Shown here piece by piece: positions 17,208 to 24,981 of a stretch of 64,000 bases of DNA. How positions within the stretch are numbered: the first letter of the stretch is position 1; each line of letters starts with the position of its first letter. The notes below the pieces were generated by a model, which made no database searches, was not told where the DNA came from, and saw only the letters and a list, made by a program, of their open reading frames with translations. Made by a program: the position numbers and the translations under genes. Source of the stretch: Tolypothrix sp. NIES-4075 (GTDB lineage Bacteria > Cyanobacteriota > Cyanobacteriia > Cyanobacteriales > Nostocaceae); assembly GCF_002218085.1 (NCBI RefSeq), contig NZ_BDUC01000003.1, positions 283,666-347,665 of the forward strand. Direction: 5' to 3'.

Positions 17208-18173
17208 TTATAAACTAATTTGCTTTGAAAATATTGACTTTGGCAGCATTCCGTGAACGCCTTTTTGGGGACTGTTCACAACTTGAGTAATGCGAAAATT
17301 CACAGATATACTACACAATACATAAGCATCTTCTGGCGATAAATTTGCGAAGCGTTCCAGAAAGTTAATCATATTTTTCACCGCAAATTCTAAAGCTTCA
17401 TCTAAAGTTTGACCAAACCCCATTGTAATGATATCGGTAGAAGTTTCGGCGATGGGTGTTGTTAGTTGCAAATCTTTGCGAAGTTTCAGTTCTATTGTAC
17501 CGTTCATTGAAGTTTCAATTGCGGTAACATTAACTTCACCGTCTCCTTGTGCGGAATGTCCATCACCAATTGAAAATAAAGCACCAGTAACAAAAATAGG
17601 CAAAAATACTCTAGAATCTGTTTGCAACTCCCGGTTATCGATATTACCCCCATAACAACCAGGAGGAATTGAATTTCGGGATGTTTCTGGAGTAGCGACA
17701 CCAAGAATACCAAAAAAGGGTTTGAGGGGAATTTTAATATTACTACCTGTCGGAAATTCAGCGATGTTATTTTCTAAATCGAGAGGAATGAATCTAAGAG
17801 CAGGTTGAGTAAACTGCTGTGGTAAAACTCCCCAACCTGTACGAATCGCATTAAAACCAACAGGTAAACTCGGTTTAATTGCCTTTAATTTTACTTCCAA
17901 AACATCCCCCGCTTCCGCACCCCGCACATAAATTGGTCCGGTGAGTAAATGCGGTCCCCCACCAACTTTGCGTTCTGAGGGAAGATTTTGACAAATGTCA
18001 ACAAATTCTGGTGTCAGAAATTCCGATGGTGCTTTGTCGTAAATGTAGTAACCAGTATAAGTTTCCACGTCAACCGTATCCCCAGAATCTACAGTCAGTG
18101 CTGGTTCTAGCTGTTGGGAGAAACCACCTAAATGAACGGTTTTCTTGGTGGCTTTTAAAATGTGGTGAGTCAT
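17208..18173 (-). CDS. Formamidase/acetamidase
   Basis: The 321-aa protein belongs to the FmdA/AmdA family, which hydrolyses formamide or acetamide to ammonium and the acid. Visible blocks are HLGGFSQQLEPALTVDSGDT at the N-terminus, GPHLLTGPIYVRGAEAGDVL near residue 75, a long GGNIDNRELQTDSRVFLPIF segment and FSIGDGHSAQGDGEVNVTAIE, typical of the catalytic core. A TTG at 18233 would extend the protein by 20 residues. I prefer the ATG at 18173 because a promoter driven by the NtcA box at 18262-18275 would start transcription very close to the TTG. The NtcA site indicates control by nitrogen status. Confidence 0.88.
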   Translation of the reverse strand: MTHHILKATKKTVHLGGFSQQLEPALTVDSGDTVDVETYTGYYIYDKAPSEFLTPEFVDICQNLPSERKVGGGPHLLTGPIYVRGAEAGDVLEVKLKAIKPSLPVGFNAIRTGWGVLPQQFTQPALRFIPLDLENNIAEFPTGSNIKIPLKPFFGILGVATPETSRNSIPPGCYGGNIDNRELQTDSRVFLPIFVTGALFSIGDGHSAQGDGEVNVTAIETSMNGTIELKLRKDLQLTTPIAETSTDIITMGFGQTLDEALEFAVKNMINFLERFANLSPEDAYVLCSISVNFRITQVVNSPQKGVHGMLPKSIFSKQISL

Positions 18174-18261
18174 TGCAACGCTTTGTACTTGCTCAGTATT
18201 ATTGCTTAAGATAGTGGGTTTGATGTCTACCAACTCATTTTTTATCGTGGTTGGTTAATTT

Positions 18262-18275
18262 GTAGCTCAAACTAC
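18262..18275 (-). promoter_or_regulatory. NtcA binding site (GTA-N8-TAC)
   Basis: GTA-GCTCAAAC-TAC is a perfect match to the NtcA consensus, centred about 35 bases upstream of the TTG and 95 bases upstream of the preferred ATG of the formamidase gene. A weak -10-like GATAAA follows about 15-20 bases downstream on the minus strand. NtcA is the cyanobacterial regulator of nitrogen assimilation, so the site fits the gene. It is palindromic and could also serve the truncated gene on the plus strand. Confidence 0.6.
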
Positions 18276-18392
18276 CAAAAATGTATCATTTTAGTTACAT
18301 AAAAGCTAATTTTTGTTTAAATTATCACATGAACAGTCAATCTAAAGTTAGAAAGATACAAATTATTCATTTTGATTTTTCCTGAGGATAAA

Positions 18393-18611
18393 ATGCCTTT
18401 TATAACTTCTGATTGGAGTTCCGTCTATCTTCTTGCTCAGAGTGACCAAGGTTCTGATAGCGCTGCTGGAAGTTTCTTTAGCTTTATTTTTGGGCTTGCT
18501 GCTTATATTTTTGGTTCTTACTGCTTTTTCAAATTAGTGAAAAGAAAAGGTTTCTCACCGCGCATTTTCTTAGCATCGCGTTCCATTACATTTAAATCTG
18601 CGCCGACATAG
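18393..18611 (+). pseudogene. 5' fragment of a small membrane-protein gene
   Basis: The ATG at 18393 has a GAGG six bases upstream. The first 44 or so codons encode a plausible start of a membrane protein (AGSFFSFIFGLAAYIFGSYCFFK) that resembles the beginning of small cyanobacterial multi-helix proteins. From about 18526 the frame runs antisense through the ureG relic (KRKGFSPRIFLASRS) and has no protein character. The gene is therefore truncated exactly where the ureG-derived DNA begins. The family is not firmly recognised (possibly DUF5684-like). Confidence 0.5.
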
Positions 18612-18992
18612 AGAGCCAAATCAATTTTATTTATCACTAAGAAATCAGATTTAGTAATTCCTGAACCACCTTTACCGGGAATTTTATCACCTGCTGCAAC
18701 ATCAATAACGTAAATAGTTAAATCTACTAATTCGGGGCTAAAGGTAGCCGTCTTATCACCACCGCTTTATAAAAAGACCAAATCCAAATCGGGAAAACGC
18801 ACTTCTAACTGTTCAATTGCTGCTAAATGCATCGAAGCATCTTCTCGAATAGCTGTGTGGGGACAACCAGCAGTTTCTACACCCAAAATGCGATCGCCAC
18901 TCAAAGCTTGAGGATGCACCAAATATTGTGCATCCTCCTTCCTTCTAGATATCATTCGTGACGATGGCAATATTAAATATTATATTTTTCAC
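18526..18992 (-). pseudogene. Decayed partial copy of ureG
   Basis: This stretch is closely similar in nucleotide sequence to 21550-22015 inside the intact ureG. It begins at about AAATTAGTGAAAAG and ends near CACGCAT. It lacks the codons for the P-loop N-terminus and the last 15 or so residues. The Glu codon of the FLESGG motif has become TAA (around 18764-18766), followed by further small changes, and an open fragment (18767-18970) still encodes ALSGDRILGVETAGCPHTAI. It cannot make a functional GTPase. It shares orientation with the true ureG 2.5 kb away, so it is a dispersed partial duplication. Confidence 0.88.
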
Positions 18993-19540
18993 GCATCCCC
19001 ATGCACGACCCAAGGACAGCAGCAGTCTTTATAAGAATGCCTGTATCAAAGTATATTTCCAGTATAAAAACTAACGGAATAAGCCGGGATTTTCCAAATG
19101 CAGAAATTTTTTGCCAATGCGTAAACATAGTCTACAGGCGGATTTCCAGATGGGAGCAACTAAAAAGTTTCTCACTCAGTAGTGACGTTTTGCGTAAGTT
19201 CTCATACAATCTACAGGAAAAGGAAATTCCTTTTAATTTCTAGGGTGCTTCAGCCAAGTTATGTCTATAGATTCAAAAGCAATGGCGATCGCCCAGAACT
19301 AATCAAGCATTTACCTAATTCTTACCGCAGAGAGATTTGAGTTTCTCTTCCTTTGAACTTTATGACCAGAAGCATTTCTTGTGGTTATAAAGATTAAGGG
19401 AAAAAATGCTCTGCTGCAACAATAACTAAAGCTCATAGAGCTTTTAGGGCTTTTCTGATTGCTCTAAAAACAGGGTCCTGCCTTACCTAAGCGTCATTTC
19501 CAGTTACGACGTAAACCAAGAACTTGATGGAGGCAAAACA
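18993..19540. other. Gap between ureG relic and beta-helix gene
   Basis: No recognisable gene is seen. An 80-codon plus-strand frame (19001-19243) has no family features or ribosome-binding site. The first 40 bases may hold a very diverged continuation of the ureG copy, but I cannot align it with confidence. Confidence 0.45.
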
Positions 19541-21037
19541 TTGAACTTTAGAGAATCTGGTGAGCTTCAAGCAAATGTCTTGGTGGATGCTATCAGCAAT
19601 TCGCCCAACCCTCTAGTAGACCCCATTCAAACTATGAATGGAGCAAGCAGTGCATCCATAGCTTCTCCAGCCAATAATGGGTCTGCCTACTATGTTTCAA
19701 CAAACGGTAGTGATGACAATCCAGGTACAAGCGATAAGCCCTGGAAAACTGTTAACCATGCGGTTAATGAAGATATCCTCAAAGCAGGTGATACTATCCT
19801 GGTTCAGCCTGGTACTTACACTGAGCTAATCACCCTTGGTAAATCTGGTAATAGTGAGTCGGGTAATATCACACTCAAAGCCAATGGTAACGTCACATTG
19901 CGCGACCCTGACCCTATCAATGGTGGCTTCCGGGAAGGAGTTATCCAATCAGCTGGCAAGGGCTATTGGAACATCGATGGCTTCCGCATTGAGAACACTT
20001 CCTGGGCTGGAATTTCTCTGCGTGATGCCAACAACATAACTGTCCAAAACAACCATACCTACGAGACTGGTTCCTCAGGTATCATCGTCATGCCTGAAAC
20101 CTACTATGGTGGTGGCGAAAGCGAGATTACCAGTAAAAATATCAAGGTACTCAACAATACCGTTGAACGAGCCAACTGGAGATGGCAAGGCAACGGTGAC
20201 GAAAATGGAACGCAAGAAGCACTGAGCATTTGGGGTGTTGATGGTTTTGAGGTAGCCAATAATACGCTCAACCAAGGCAATCGCGAAGGCATAGATATCA
20301 AAACTGGTTCTCGAAATGGCTCAGTCCACAACAACTCTATAACTGGTGCAGCACTAGTTGAGGGTACACCTAGGGGCTACCAAGGTGGTCCTGCCATCTA
20401 CCTTGATGGCAACCGTGCTAATTCGTTTAACGTTGATATCTATGACAATGTTGTCTTCAATAACACTGCTGATGGAATTGTGATTGCAGATGAAGTTCCG
20501 AGTGAAGGGGATGTATCTAATATCCGAGTCTACAACAACGTTGTCTATGGCAATGGAATACAAGGAATGAATGGTGGTCAAGGAATTGGCGTTGGCAGTA
20601 ATGTTCGTAACGTTGAGATTGTCAACAATACCGTTGCCAAGAATGTCCAAGCCATTGTCGTTGATGGTACCGATTACATTGGCGGTTATAAAACTCATGA
20701 CATTCTGGTTCGCAACAATATCTTTACCGATAGTACCTACCGCAATGGGTCTATCGAAGATGTGGACAACCTAACCTTAGACAACAACTTATTCTCGAAT
20801 AAGTTTGAGAAACTCTACGATGGTGGGAGTGGACTTGGAAACCTGAAAGCTAGTAACAACACTAAGGTTGAGTCAGCTGGGTTTGTCAGTTTAGATGGCA
20901 ATAATTTCTATCTAACAGCGGGTTCACCAGGAATTGATATTGGCTCTTCAGGAATTGGTCAGTATGCACAGATGGATAAGGATGGCAAGCCACGAAACAA
21001 AGGTGCTGGCGTTGATATAGGTGCCTACGAGTATTGA
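19541..21037 (+). CDS. Right-handed parallel beta-helix protein
   Basis: The 498-aa product starts at a TTG with GGAGG seven bases upstream, which outweighs the next in-frame ATG 32 codons later. After a 50-residue N-terminal region comes YYVSTNGSDDNPGTSDKPW, the usual opening of DUF1565/pectate-lyase-like beta-helix proteins. Many N-N-T/V rungs follow (VQNNHTYETGSSGIIV, VLNNTVERA, VYNNVVYGNG, VRNNIF). The end is a choice-of-anchor-like block with DKDGKPRNKGAGVDIGAYEY. The fold suggests binding or cleavage of a polysaccharide, probably outside the cell. No classical signal peptide or RTX repeat is seen, so the export route is unclear. Confidence 0.85.
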   Translation: MNFRESGELQANVLVDAISNSPNPLVDPIQTMNGASSASIASPANNGSAYYVSTNGSDDNPGTSDKPWKTVNHAVNEDILKAGDTILVQPGTYTELITLGKSGNSESGNITLKANGNVTLRDPDPINGGFREGVIQSAGKGYWNIDGFRIENTSWAGISLRDANNITVQNNHTYETGSSGIIVMPETYYGGGESEITSKNIKVLNNTVERANWRWQGNGDENGTQEALSIWGVDGFEVANNTLNQGNREGIDIKTGSRNGSVHNNSITGAALVEGTPRGYQGGPAIYLDGNRANSFNVDIYDNVVFNNTADGIVIADEVPSEGDVSNIRVYNNVVYGNGIQGMNGGQGIGVGSNVRNVEIVNNTVAKNVQAIVVDGTDYIGGYKTHDILVRNNIFTDSTYRNGSIEDVDNLTLDNNLFSNKFEKLYDGGSGLGNLKASNNTKVESAGFVSLDGNNFYLTAGSPGIDIGSSGIGQYAQMDKDGKPRNKGAGVDIGAYEY

Positions 21038-21496
21038 AGTCCTCGTTGACAACGCTGCTGCATTGATGAAAAAAGCAACACTAATGGATCGGGCAAGTAT
21101 TGTATGAAGGTAGATTGGGTGCATTGCGTCTGAAGTGTGTTTTTGATGCACAGAAGCACTTGCACTTATCCATTAATCGTTGTTAATAAAAGGAGCGATT
21201 CCGCAAAATACGGATTTACATGACCGTGGAATCGCTCTTTCCCAGGAAAGTTTCTCATCAAGAAGGAACACATAGCCTGCAATTTGAGCTACCCTATCTT
21301 CCACAAATGCCTAAGAAATGCGATCGCATTCCTTGCGATCCTTTCAGCGTTACCTGGGTAGCAACCCTAAAACCTGCATTTCCTAAATATGACTGGCTTG
21401 AAAGATGCTAACAATTTGTCAGGTTAAAGGGTAAAGGGTAAAACTTACTTAGCCTTAGCCTTTTTGCCCTTATATTGGATGTAGCGCATTGACTTA
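21038..21496. other. Intergenic gap with a hairpin
   Basis: No gene is seen. A hairpin pairs GAGCGATTCC (21193-21202) with GGAATCGCTC (21228-21237), extendable by A-T and G-U pairs and followed by TTT, so it may end the beta-helix transcript. A 63-codon frame at 21220-21411 has no recognisable features. Confidence 0.5.
21190..21240 (+). terminator. Hairpin downstream of beta-helix gene
   Basis: A 10-bp perfect stem (GAGCGATTCC/GGAATCGCTC) with a 25-base loop lies about 155 bases after the stop and ends in a short T run. The large loop and short T run make it a weak terminator, and it may instead be a dispersed repeat. Confidence 0.35.
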
Positions 21497-22093
21497 TTAA
21501 CAAATATTAGTAGATACAAACTTAATTATATCTGCTAATCCCGATTGCGTTTTTAAATTAGTGAAAAGAAAAGGTTTCTCACCGCGCATTTTTTTAGCAT
21601 CGCGTTCCATTACATTTAAATCTGCACCTACATAAGGCGCTAAATCAATTTTATTTATCACTAATAAATCAGATTTAGTAATTCCTGGACCACCTTTACG
21701 GGGAATTTTATCGCCAGCAGCAACATCAATAACGTAAATAGTTAAATCAACTAATTCCGGACTAAAAGTAGCCGCCAAATTATCGCCGCCACTTTCTAAA
21801 AAGACCAAATCCAAATCAGGAAAACGCACTTCTAACTGTTCAATTGCTGCTAAATTCATCGAAGCATCTTCGCGAATAGCTGTGTGGGGACAACCACCAG
21901 TTTCTACACCCAAAATGCGATCGCCACTTAAGGCTTGAGAACGCACCAAAAATTGTGCATCCTCCTGAGTGTAGATATCATTCGTCACAACGGCAATATT
22001 ATATTTTTCACGCATTGCCTTACACAAAGCATCCACCAAAGCCGTCTTTCCCGATCCTACCGGACCTGCTACACCTACTCGAAATGTATTCAT
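21497..22093 (-). CDS. ureG: Urease accessory GTPase UreG
   Basis: The 198-aa protein is a SIMIBI-class GTPase that delivers nickel to urease with UreE, UreF and UreD. It has the P-loop GPVGSGKT (residues 9-16), a metal-binding C-P-H near ETGGCPHTAIREDAS, the FLESGGDNLAATFSPEL block, and NKIDLAPYVGAD as the G4 motif. The frame stays open for 50 more codons upstream, but these read a heptamer array, so the ATG at 22093 (MNTFRVGVAGP) is the start. The array directly touches the start codon, so no ribosome-binding site is visible. The gene follows ureF on the same strand. Urease structural genes are not in the window. Confidence 0.95.
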   Translation of the reverse strand: MNTFRVGVAGPVGSGKTALVDALCKAMREKYNIAVVTNDIYTQEDAQFLVRSQALSGDRILGVETGGCPHTAIREDASMNLAAIEQLEVRFPDLDLVFLESGGDNLAATFSPELVDLTIYVIDVAAGDKIPRKGGPGITKSDLLVINKIDLAPYVGADLNVMERDAKKMRGEKPFLFTNLKTQSGLADIIKFVSTNIC

Positions 22094-22205
22094 TGGTAAT
22101 TGGTAATTGGTAATTGGTAATTGGGCATTGGGCATTGGGCATTGGTAATTGATAATTGGGCATTGGGCATTGGTAATTGTCCCATTCCCCATTCCCCATT
22201 CCCCA
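22094..22205. repeat. Heptamer array between ureF and ureG
   Basis: About 16 units of the types TTGGTAA, TTGGGCA and CCCCATT fill the whole space from the ureF stop to the ureG start codon. On the sense strand the array is the entire ureG leader and replaces any normal ribosome-binding site. Confidence 0.85.
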
Positions 22206-22208
22206 ATC

Positions 22209-22889
22209 CTAACTGCGAAATAATCGTGTATACTGGGTTTCATGCGCCATGCTTGCTAAAGATAGACCCCAACTACAACAACTGAGGTTATCATCTTCTA
22301 AGGCGAGAATGGACGCTGTTGCATCGTTAATTAGTGGTTGTAAGTTTAGTAATAACTGCTGTCCTGCTGTTTGTCCTAAAGGTATAAGTTTAACGCCAGC
22401 AGTGATTAAATTACTTACCCAGCTATGCAGATATCCTAATATTGCGGCTTGAATATTGATATCCCAGTAAGCAACGGCAATACCAAAAGCGATCGCATAA
22501 TTACAATTACCCACAGCATCAGCAATCGGCTTTATCTGTGGTTGTAGTTTAGCAAATAATTGAATAAGCGATCGCCCCATCTGTAAACTAGAATTACGTA
22601 ATTCTTCAGTTTCGCGAACCGCAGATAACCACATATTCCAACGAGACAGCGCCTCTAAATCATTTTGAAGCGCACAATTATAAGCTCTTACCATCACCGC
22701 CGCTTCTAACCGAATCGCTCCATAACATAATTCTGCTTTCAACCAGTGCTGTAAACTTTCTTGATTATTAATAACATTATTTTCTACCAGCGTTTCCAAT
22801 CCTTCAGAATAACTATATGCTCCCACAGGTAAAGCCGGACTCGCTAACTGTAAAAGACATAAAAGATTGCTCTCAGTGAGTGTGTCCAT
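22209..22889 (-). CDS. ureF: Urease accessory protein UreF
   Basis: The 226-aa helical protein matches UreF, which couples UreG GTP hydrolysis to nickel insertion into urease. It starts MDTLTESNLLCLLQLASPALPVGAYSYSEGLETLV in two typical blocks: the L-Q-L-A-S-P-A-L-P-V-G motif and the YSEGLE motif. The C-terminal Arg-Leu-Phe-Arg-Ser end after SLASMAHETQYTRLF is also typical. A GTG two codons earlier is in frame; I chose the ATG at 22889. The start lies inside the end of ureE (17-base overlap), so ureE and ureF are translationally coupled. Confidence 0.94.
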   Translation of the reverse strand: MDTLTESNLLCLLQLASPALPVGAYSYSEGLETLVENNVINNQESLQHWLKAELCYGAIRLEAAVMVRAYNCALQNDLEALSRWNMWLSAVRETEELRNSSLQMGRSLIQLFAKLQPQIKPIADAVGNCNYAIAFGIAVAYWDINIQAAILGYLHSWVSNLITAGVKLIPLGQTAGQQLLLNLQPLINDATASILALEDDNLSCCSWGLSLASMAHETQYTRLFRS

Positions 22890-23313
22890 AAGCACCCATT
22901 TCTGGCTGAAAAGGTAAAACTTCCTCTTTGATTTTTAGCCCCAATTGTTCCAACATTGAGCGTAAAACAGAATCGGGCAATAAGCGTAAATAACTTGCAG
23001 TAATTTCACATGGTACATGACGATTTCCCAAATGATATGCCGCCCGTAATAATAATAACGGTGTTTCCGCAAGTGCAGTTAAAACAGGTTCTGGTTTGGC
23101 AGCAATTCTGACTAAATTGCTGTTCGTTTCATCTTGAAGAATATCGCCATCATGTAACACCGTTCCTCTCGGTAAACGCAAAAATACAACTTCTCCATCT
23201 TTCGTTTCAAAGCGATGACGGCTGCGAGTGCGTTCTTCAGCTGTGAGTGCAAGAGTTAAAGTTACTGCTGCATTACTGTTTGGCGGTTTGCGTTGCGTAC
23301 AAGTGAGCATCAT
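22873..23313 (-). CDS. ureE: Urease accessory metallochaperone UreE
   Basis: The 146-aa protein matches UreE, the nickel-carrying chaperone for urease. It has the RTRSRHRFETKDGEVVFLRLPRG-type N-terminal domain (residues 31-53), the C-terminal domain with AYHLGNRHVPCEI carrying the conserved metal-binding His, and a short His-containing tail (GAYGHTH) rather than a long poly-His end. It heads the ureE-ureF-ureG set on the minus strand. An ATG-ATG pair at the beginning gives two possible starts one codon apart. No perfect NtcA box was found upstream. Confidence 0.92.
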   Translation of the reverse strand: MMLTCTQRKPPNSNAAVTLTLALTAEERTRSRHRFETKDGEVVFLRLPRGTVLHDGDILQDETNSNLVRIAAKPEPVLTALAETPLLLLRAAYHLGNRHVPCEITASYLRLLPDSVLRSMLEQLGLKIKEEVLPFQPEMGAYGHTH

Positions 23314-23571
23314 AAATTAAAAGATAAAATCACGTTTATTTGATATTACTATTTGGCTATCTTATACATTATTATGTTCTAGTAAATTTATGACACAACA
23401 ATCAAAACATCAAGAAAAATTTAGCATGAGAGAATTGCTCGCTCGTTTTAGCATTGGTGCAATCATGGGAGGAGCGATCGCACTCTGCTATTGGTTATAT
23501 ATTATCTGCTTTACTCTTGGATGGACAAAAACAGCGACTATATTCAGCATTGCCTGGATTCTATTATTTAC

Positions 23572-24965
23572 CAAAGAACGAGCCAAAGCCCCGGTTTTCC
23601 AAACCTGGGGATGTAGGCGATTAGTGGCTAAAGCCACTGTGAAATCACTGTATGGCTTTAGCCACCGAGAGTTTAACTTTCGTATTGACTTTAGGTAAAT
23701 ATAGGATATAATCCTTTCAGGAGGTGATGAATAAGTGTTTTCTTTGACTTATGAGTTTCGACTAAAACCAACTAAACAGCAAATAGAAATCTTTCAAGAC
23801 TGGTTAGAAATTAACCGCAAAGTCTACAACTATGCTTTAGCTAAACGTAAGCATTGGTATAAATCACGCTCATGTCAAATCAATGCTTGTTCATTGCATT
23901 CTGAATGCATTATTCCCGTAGATACACCACGTCCCACCTATTCAACTCAATGTAAATCATTAACAGCAGCAAAAGAACAATACCCAGAATTAAAGCGTGT
24001 TCATTCCCAAGTATTACAACAAACACTAAAAAGATTGGAAAATGCTTTCATTTCTATGTGGGAGCGTAATTTTGGATTTCCAAGGTTTAAAAAAGTTGGG
24101 CAATTTCGCTCAATAGTGTTTCCACAATTAGGGAAGGAACCGTTAAATAACAGTGCTGTTAAACTTCCTGCAATTGGATGGGTAAGGTTTAGACAATCTC
24201 GTGAGATTCCCACAGATGCCATAGTTAAACAAGTCAGAATTGTAAAACGGGTATCTGGATGGTATGCAATGTTAACTTTGCAATGGAATGTGTCTGTTCC
24301 TCAACCTATGCCAGTAGGAGAAGCAATCGGTGTAGATGTGGGATTAATCAGTTTTGTAGCTATTTCTAATGGACTTTGTGTTCAACGTCCTAAGTTTTTT
24401 GTAGACCTCCAACGCCAGCTTAAATTGCTGCAACAAAGAGTTAGTCGCAAAACTAAAGAATCAAATAACTGGCGCAAAGCTCAGAAGAAAGTGACAAAAC
24501 TGCATGAACATATTGCTAATACTAGAAAAGATTTTCATTGGAAAATTGCACATCAACTTTGTAATACTGCTCAAACTATCTTTGTCGAAGATTTAAATTT
24601 AGTTGGATTGTCCAGAGGAATACTTGGGAAGCATTGTTTGGATGCTGGATGGGGACAATTCTTTCAAATTCTGGAGCAGTGTTGTTTTAAACGTGGTGTA
24701 TATTTCCAGAAAGTAGATAGTAGGAAGACTTCTCAGATTTGCCCTAATTGTGGTGTTGAAACAGGTAAAAAAGGGCTGTCAGAGCGTGTTCATGCTTGTG
24801 AGAATTGTGGCTACACAACTGATAGGGATGTTGCTGCTTCTCAAGTAGTTCTAATTAGAGGACTTGCAGCCGTTGGGCAAACGGTGAAGATGCTTGCTGA
24901 GGGTAAAGTCGTTGGACTCCCTTTGAGGCAAGAATCCCCTGGCTTTTAGCCACGGGGAGTGTCAA
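23572..24965 (+). mobile_element. IS200/IS605-type element with solo tnpB (IS1341-like)
   Basis: The left end follows TTAC (23568-23571), and the right end terminates in TCAA (24962-24965). These are the left and right cleavage tetranucleotides known for IS608. The matching guide tetranucleotides are also present: AAAG at 23585-23588 before a left hairpin (CCCCGG...CCTGGGG, 23589-23610), and GAAT at 24932-24935 before a right hairpin (24936-24957). No TnpA transposase is encoded, so movement needs one in trans. There is no target duplication, as expected for this family. Further left-end palindromes lie at 23623-23638 and 23653-23664. Confidence 0.88.
23735..24949 (+). CDS. tnpB: TnpB, RNA-guided nuclease of IS200/IS605 type
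   Basis: The 404-aa protein is a full-length TnpB. It has the N-terminal YEFRLKPTKQQ block, RuvC-I GVDVGL with D201, RuvC-II VEDLNL with E285, a zinc ribbon with C336, C339, C355 and C358, and RuvC-III TDRDVAAS with D363/D365. All catalytic positions appear intact, so it is probably active as an RNA-guided DNA nuclease. The start is a GTG at 23735, preceded by AGGAGGTGAT, an extended anti-16S match. The stop codon lies in the loop region of the right-end hairpin. Confidence 0.93.
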   Translation: MFSLTYEFRLKPTKQQIEIFQDWLEINRKVYNYALAKRKHWYKSRSCQINACSLHSECIIPVDTPRPTYSTQCKSLTAAKEQYPELKRVHSQVLQQTLKRLENAFISMWERNFGFPRFKKVGQFRSIVFPQLGKEPLNNSAVKLPAIGWVRFRQSREIPTDAIVKQVRIVKRVSGWYAMLTLQWNVSVPQPMPVGEAIGVDVGLISFVAISNGLCVQRPKFFVDLQRQLKLLQQRVSRKTKESNNWRKAQKKVTKLHEHIANTRKDFHWKIAHQLCNTAQTIFVEDLNLVGLSRGILGKHCLDAGWGQFFQILEQCCFKRGVYFQKVDSRKTSQICPNCGVETGKKGLSERVHACENCGYTTDRDVAASQVVLIRGLAAVGQTVKMLAEGKVVGLPLRQESPGF

Positions 24966-24981
24966 AGTTGGTTGTGGTTTG
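24780..24981 (+). ncRNA. Probable right-end guide RNA (omega/reRNA)
   Basis: In TnpB systems a non-coding RNA overlaps the 3' end of tnpB, ends its scaffold at the element's right end and continues into the flank, whose first 16 or so bases act as the guide. Here the scaffold would end with the hairpin CCCCTGGC-TTTTA-GCCACGGGG and AGTGTCAA at 24965. The guide would be AGTTGGTTGTGGTTTG (24966-24981). The 5' limit given is a guess. The RNA is inferred from family knowledge, not seen directly. Confidence 0.5.

Noticed and set aside
19001..19243. 80-codon frame after the ureG relic
   Set aside because: There is no ribosome-binding site or recognisable features, and it is next to degenerate sequence.
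21220..21411. 63-codon frame in the gap after the beta-helix gene
   Set aside because: It starts within a hairpin, has no ribosome-binding site and matches no family that I recognise.
22094..22243. N-terminal 50-residue extension of UreG
   Set aside because: The codons translate a heptamer repeat array, and the family start MNTFRVGVAGP fits the ATG at 22093.
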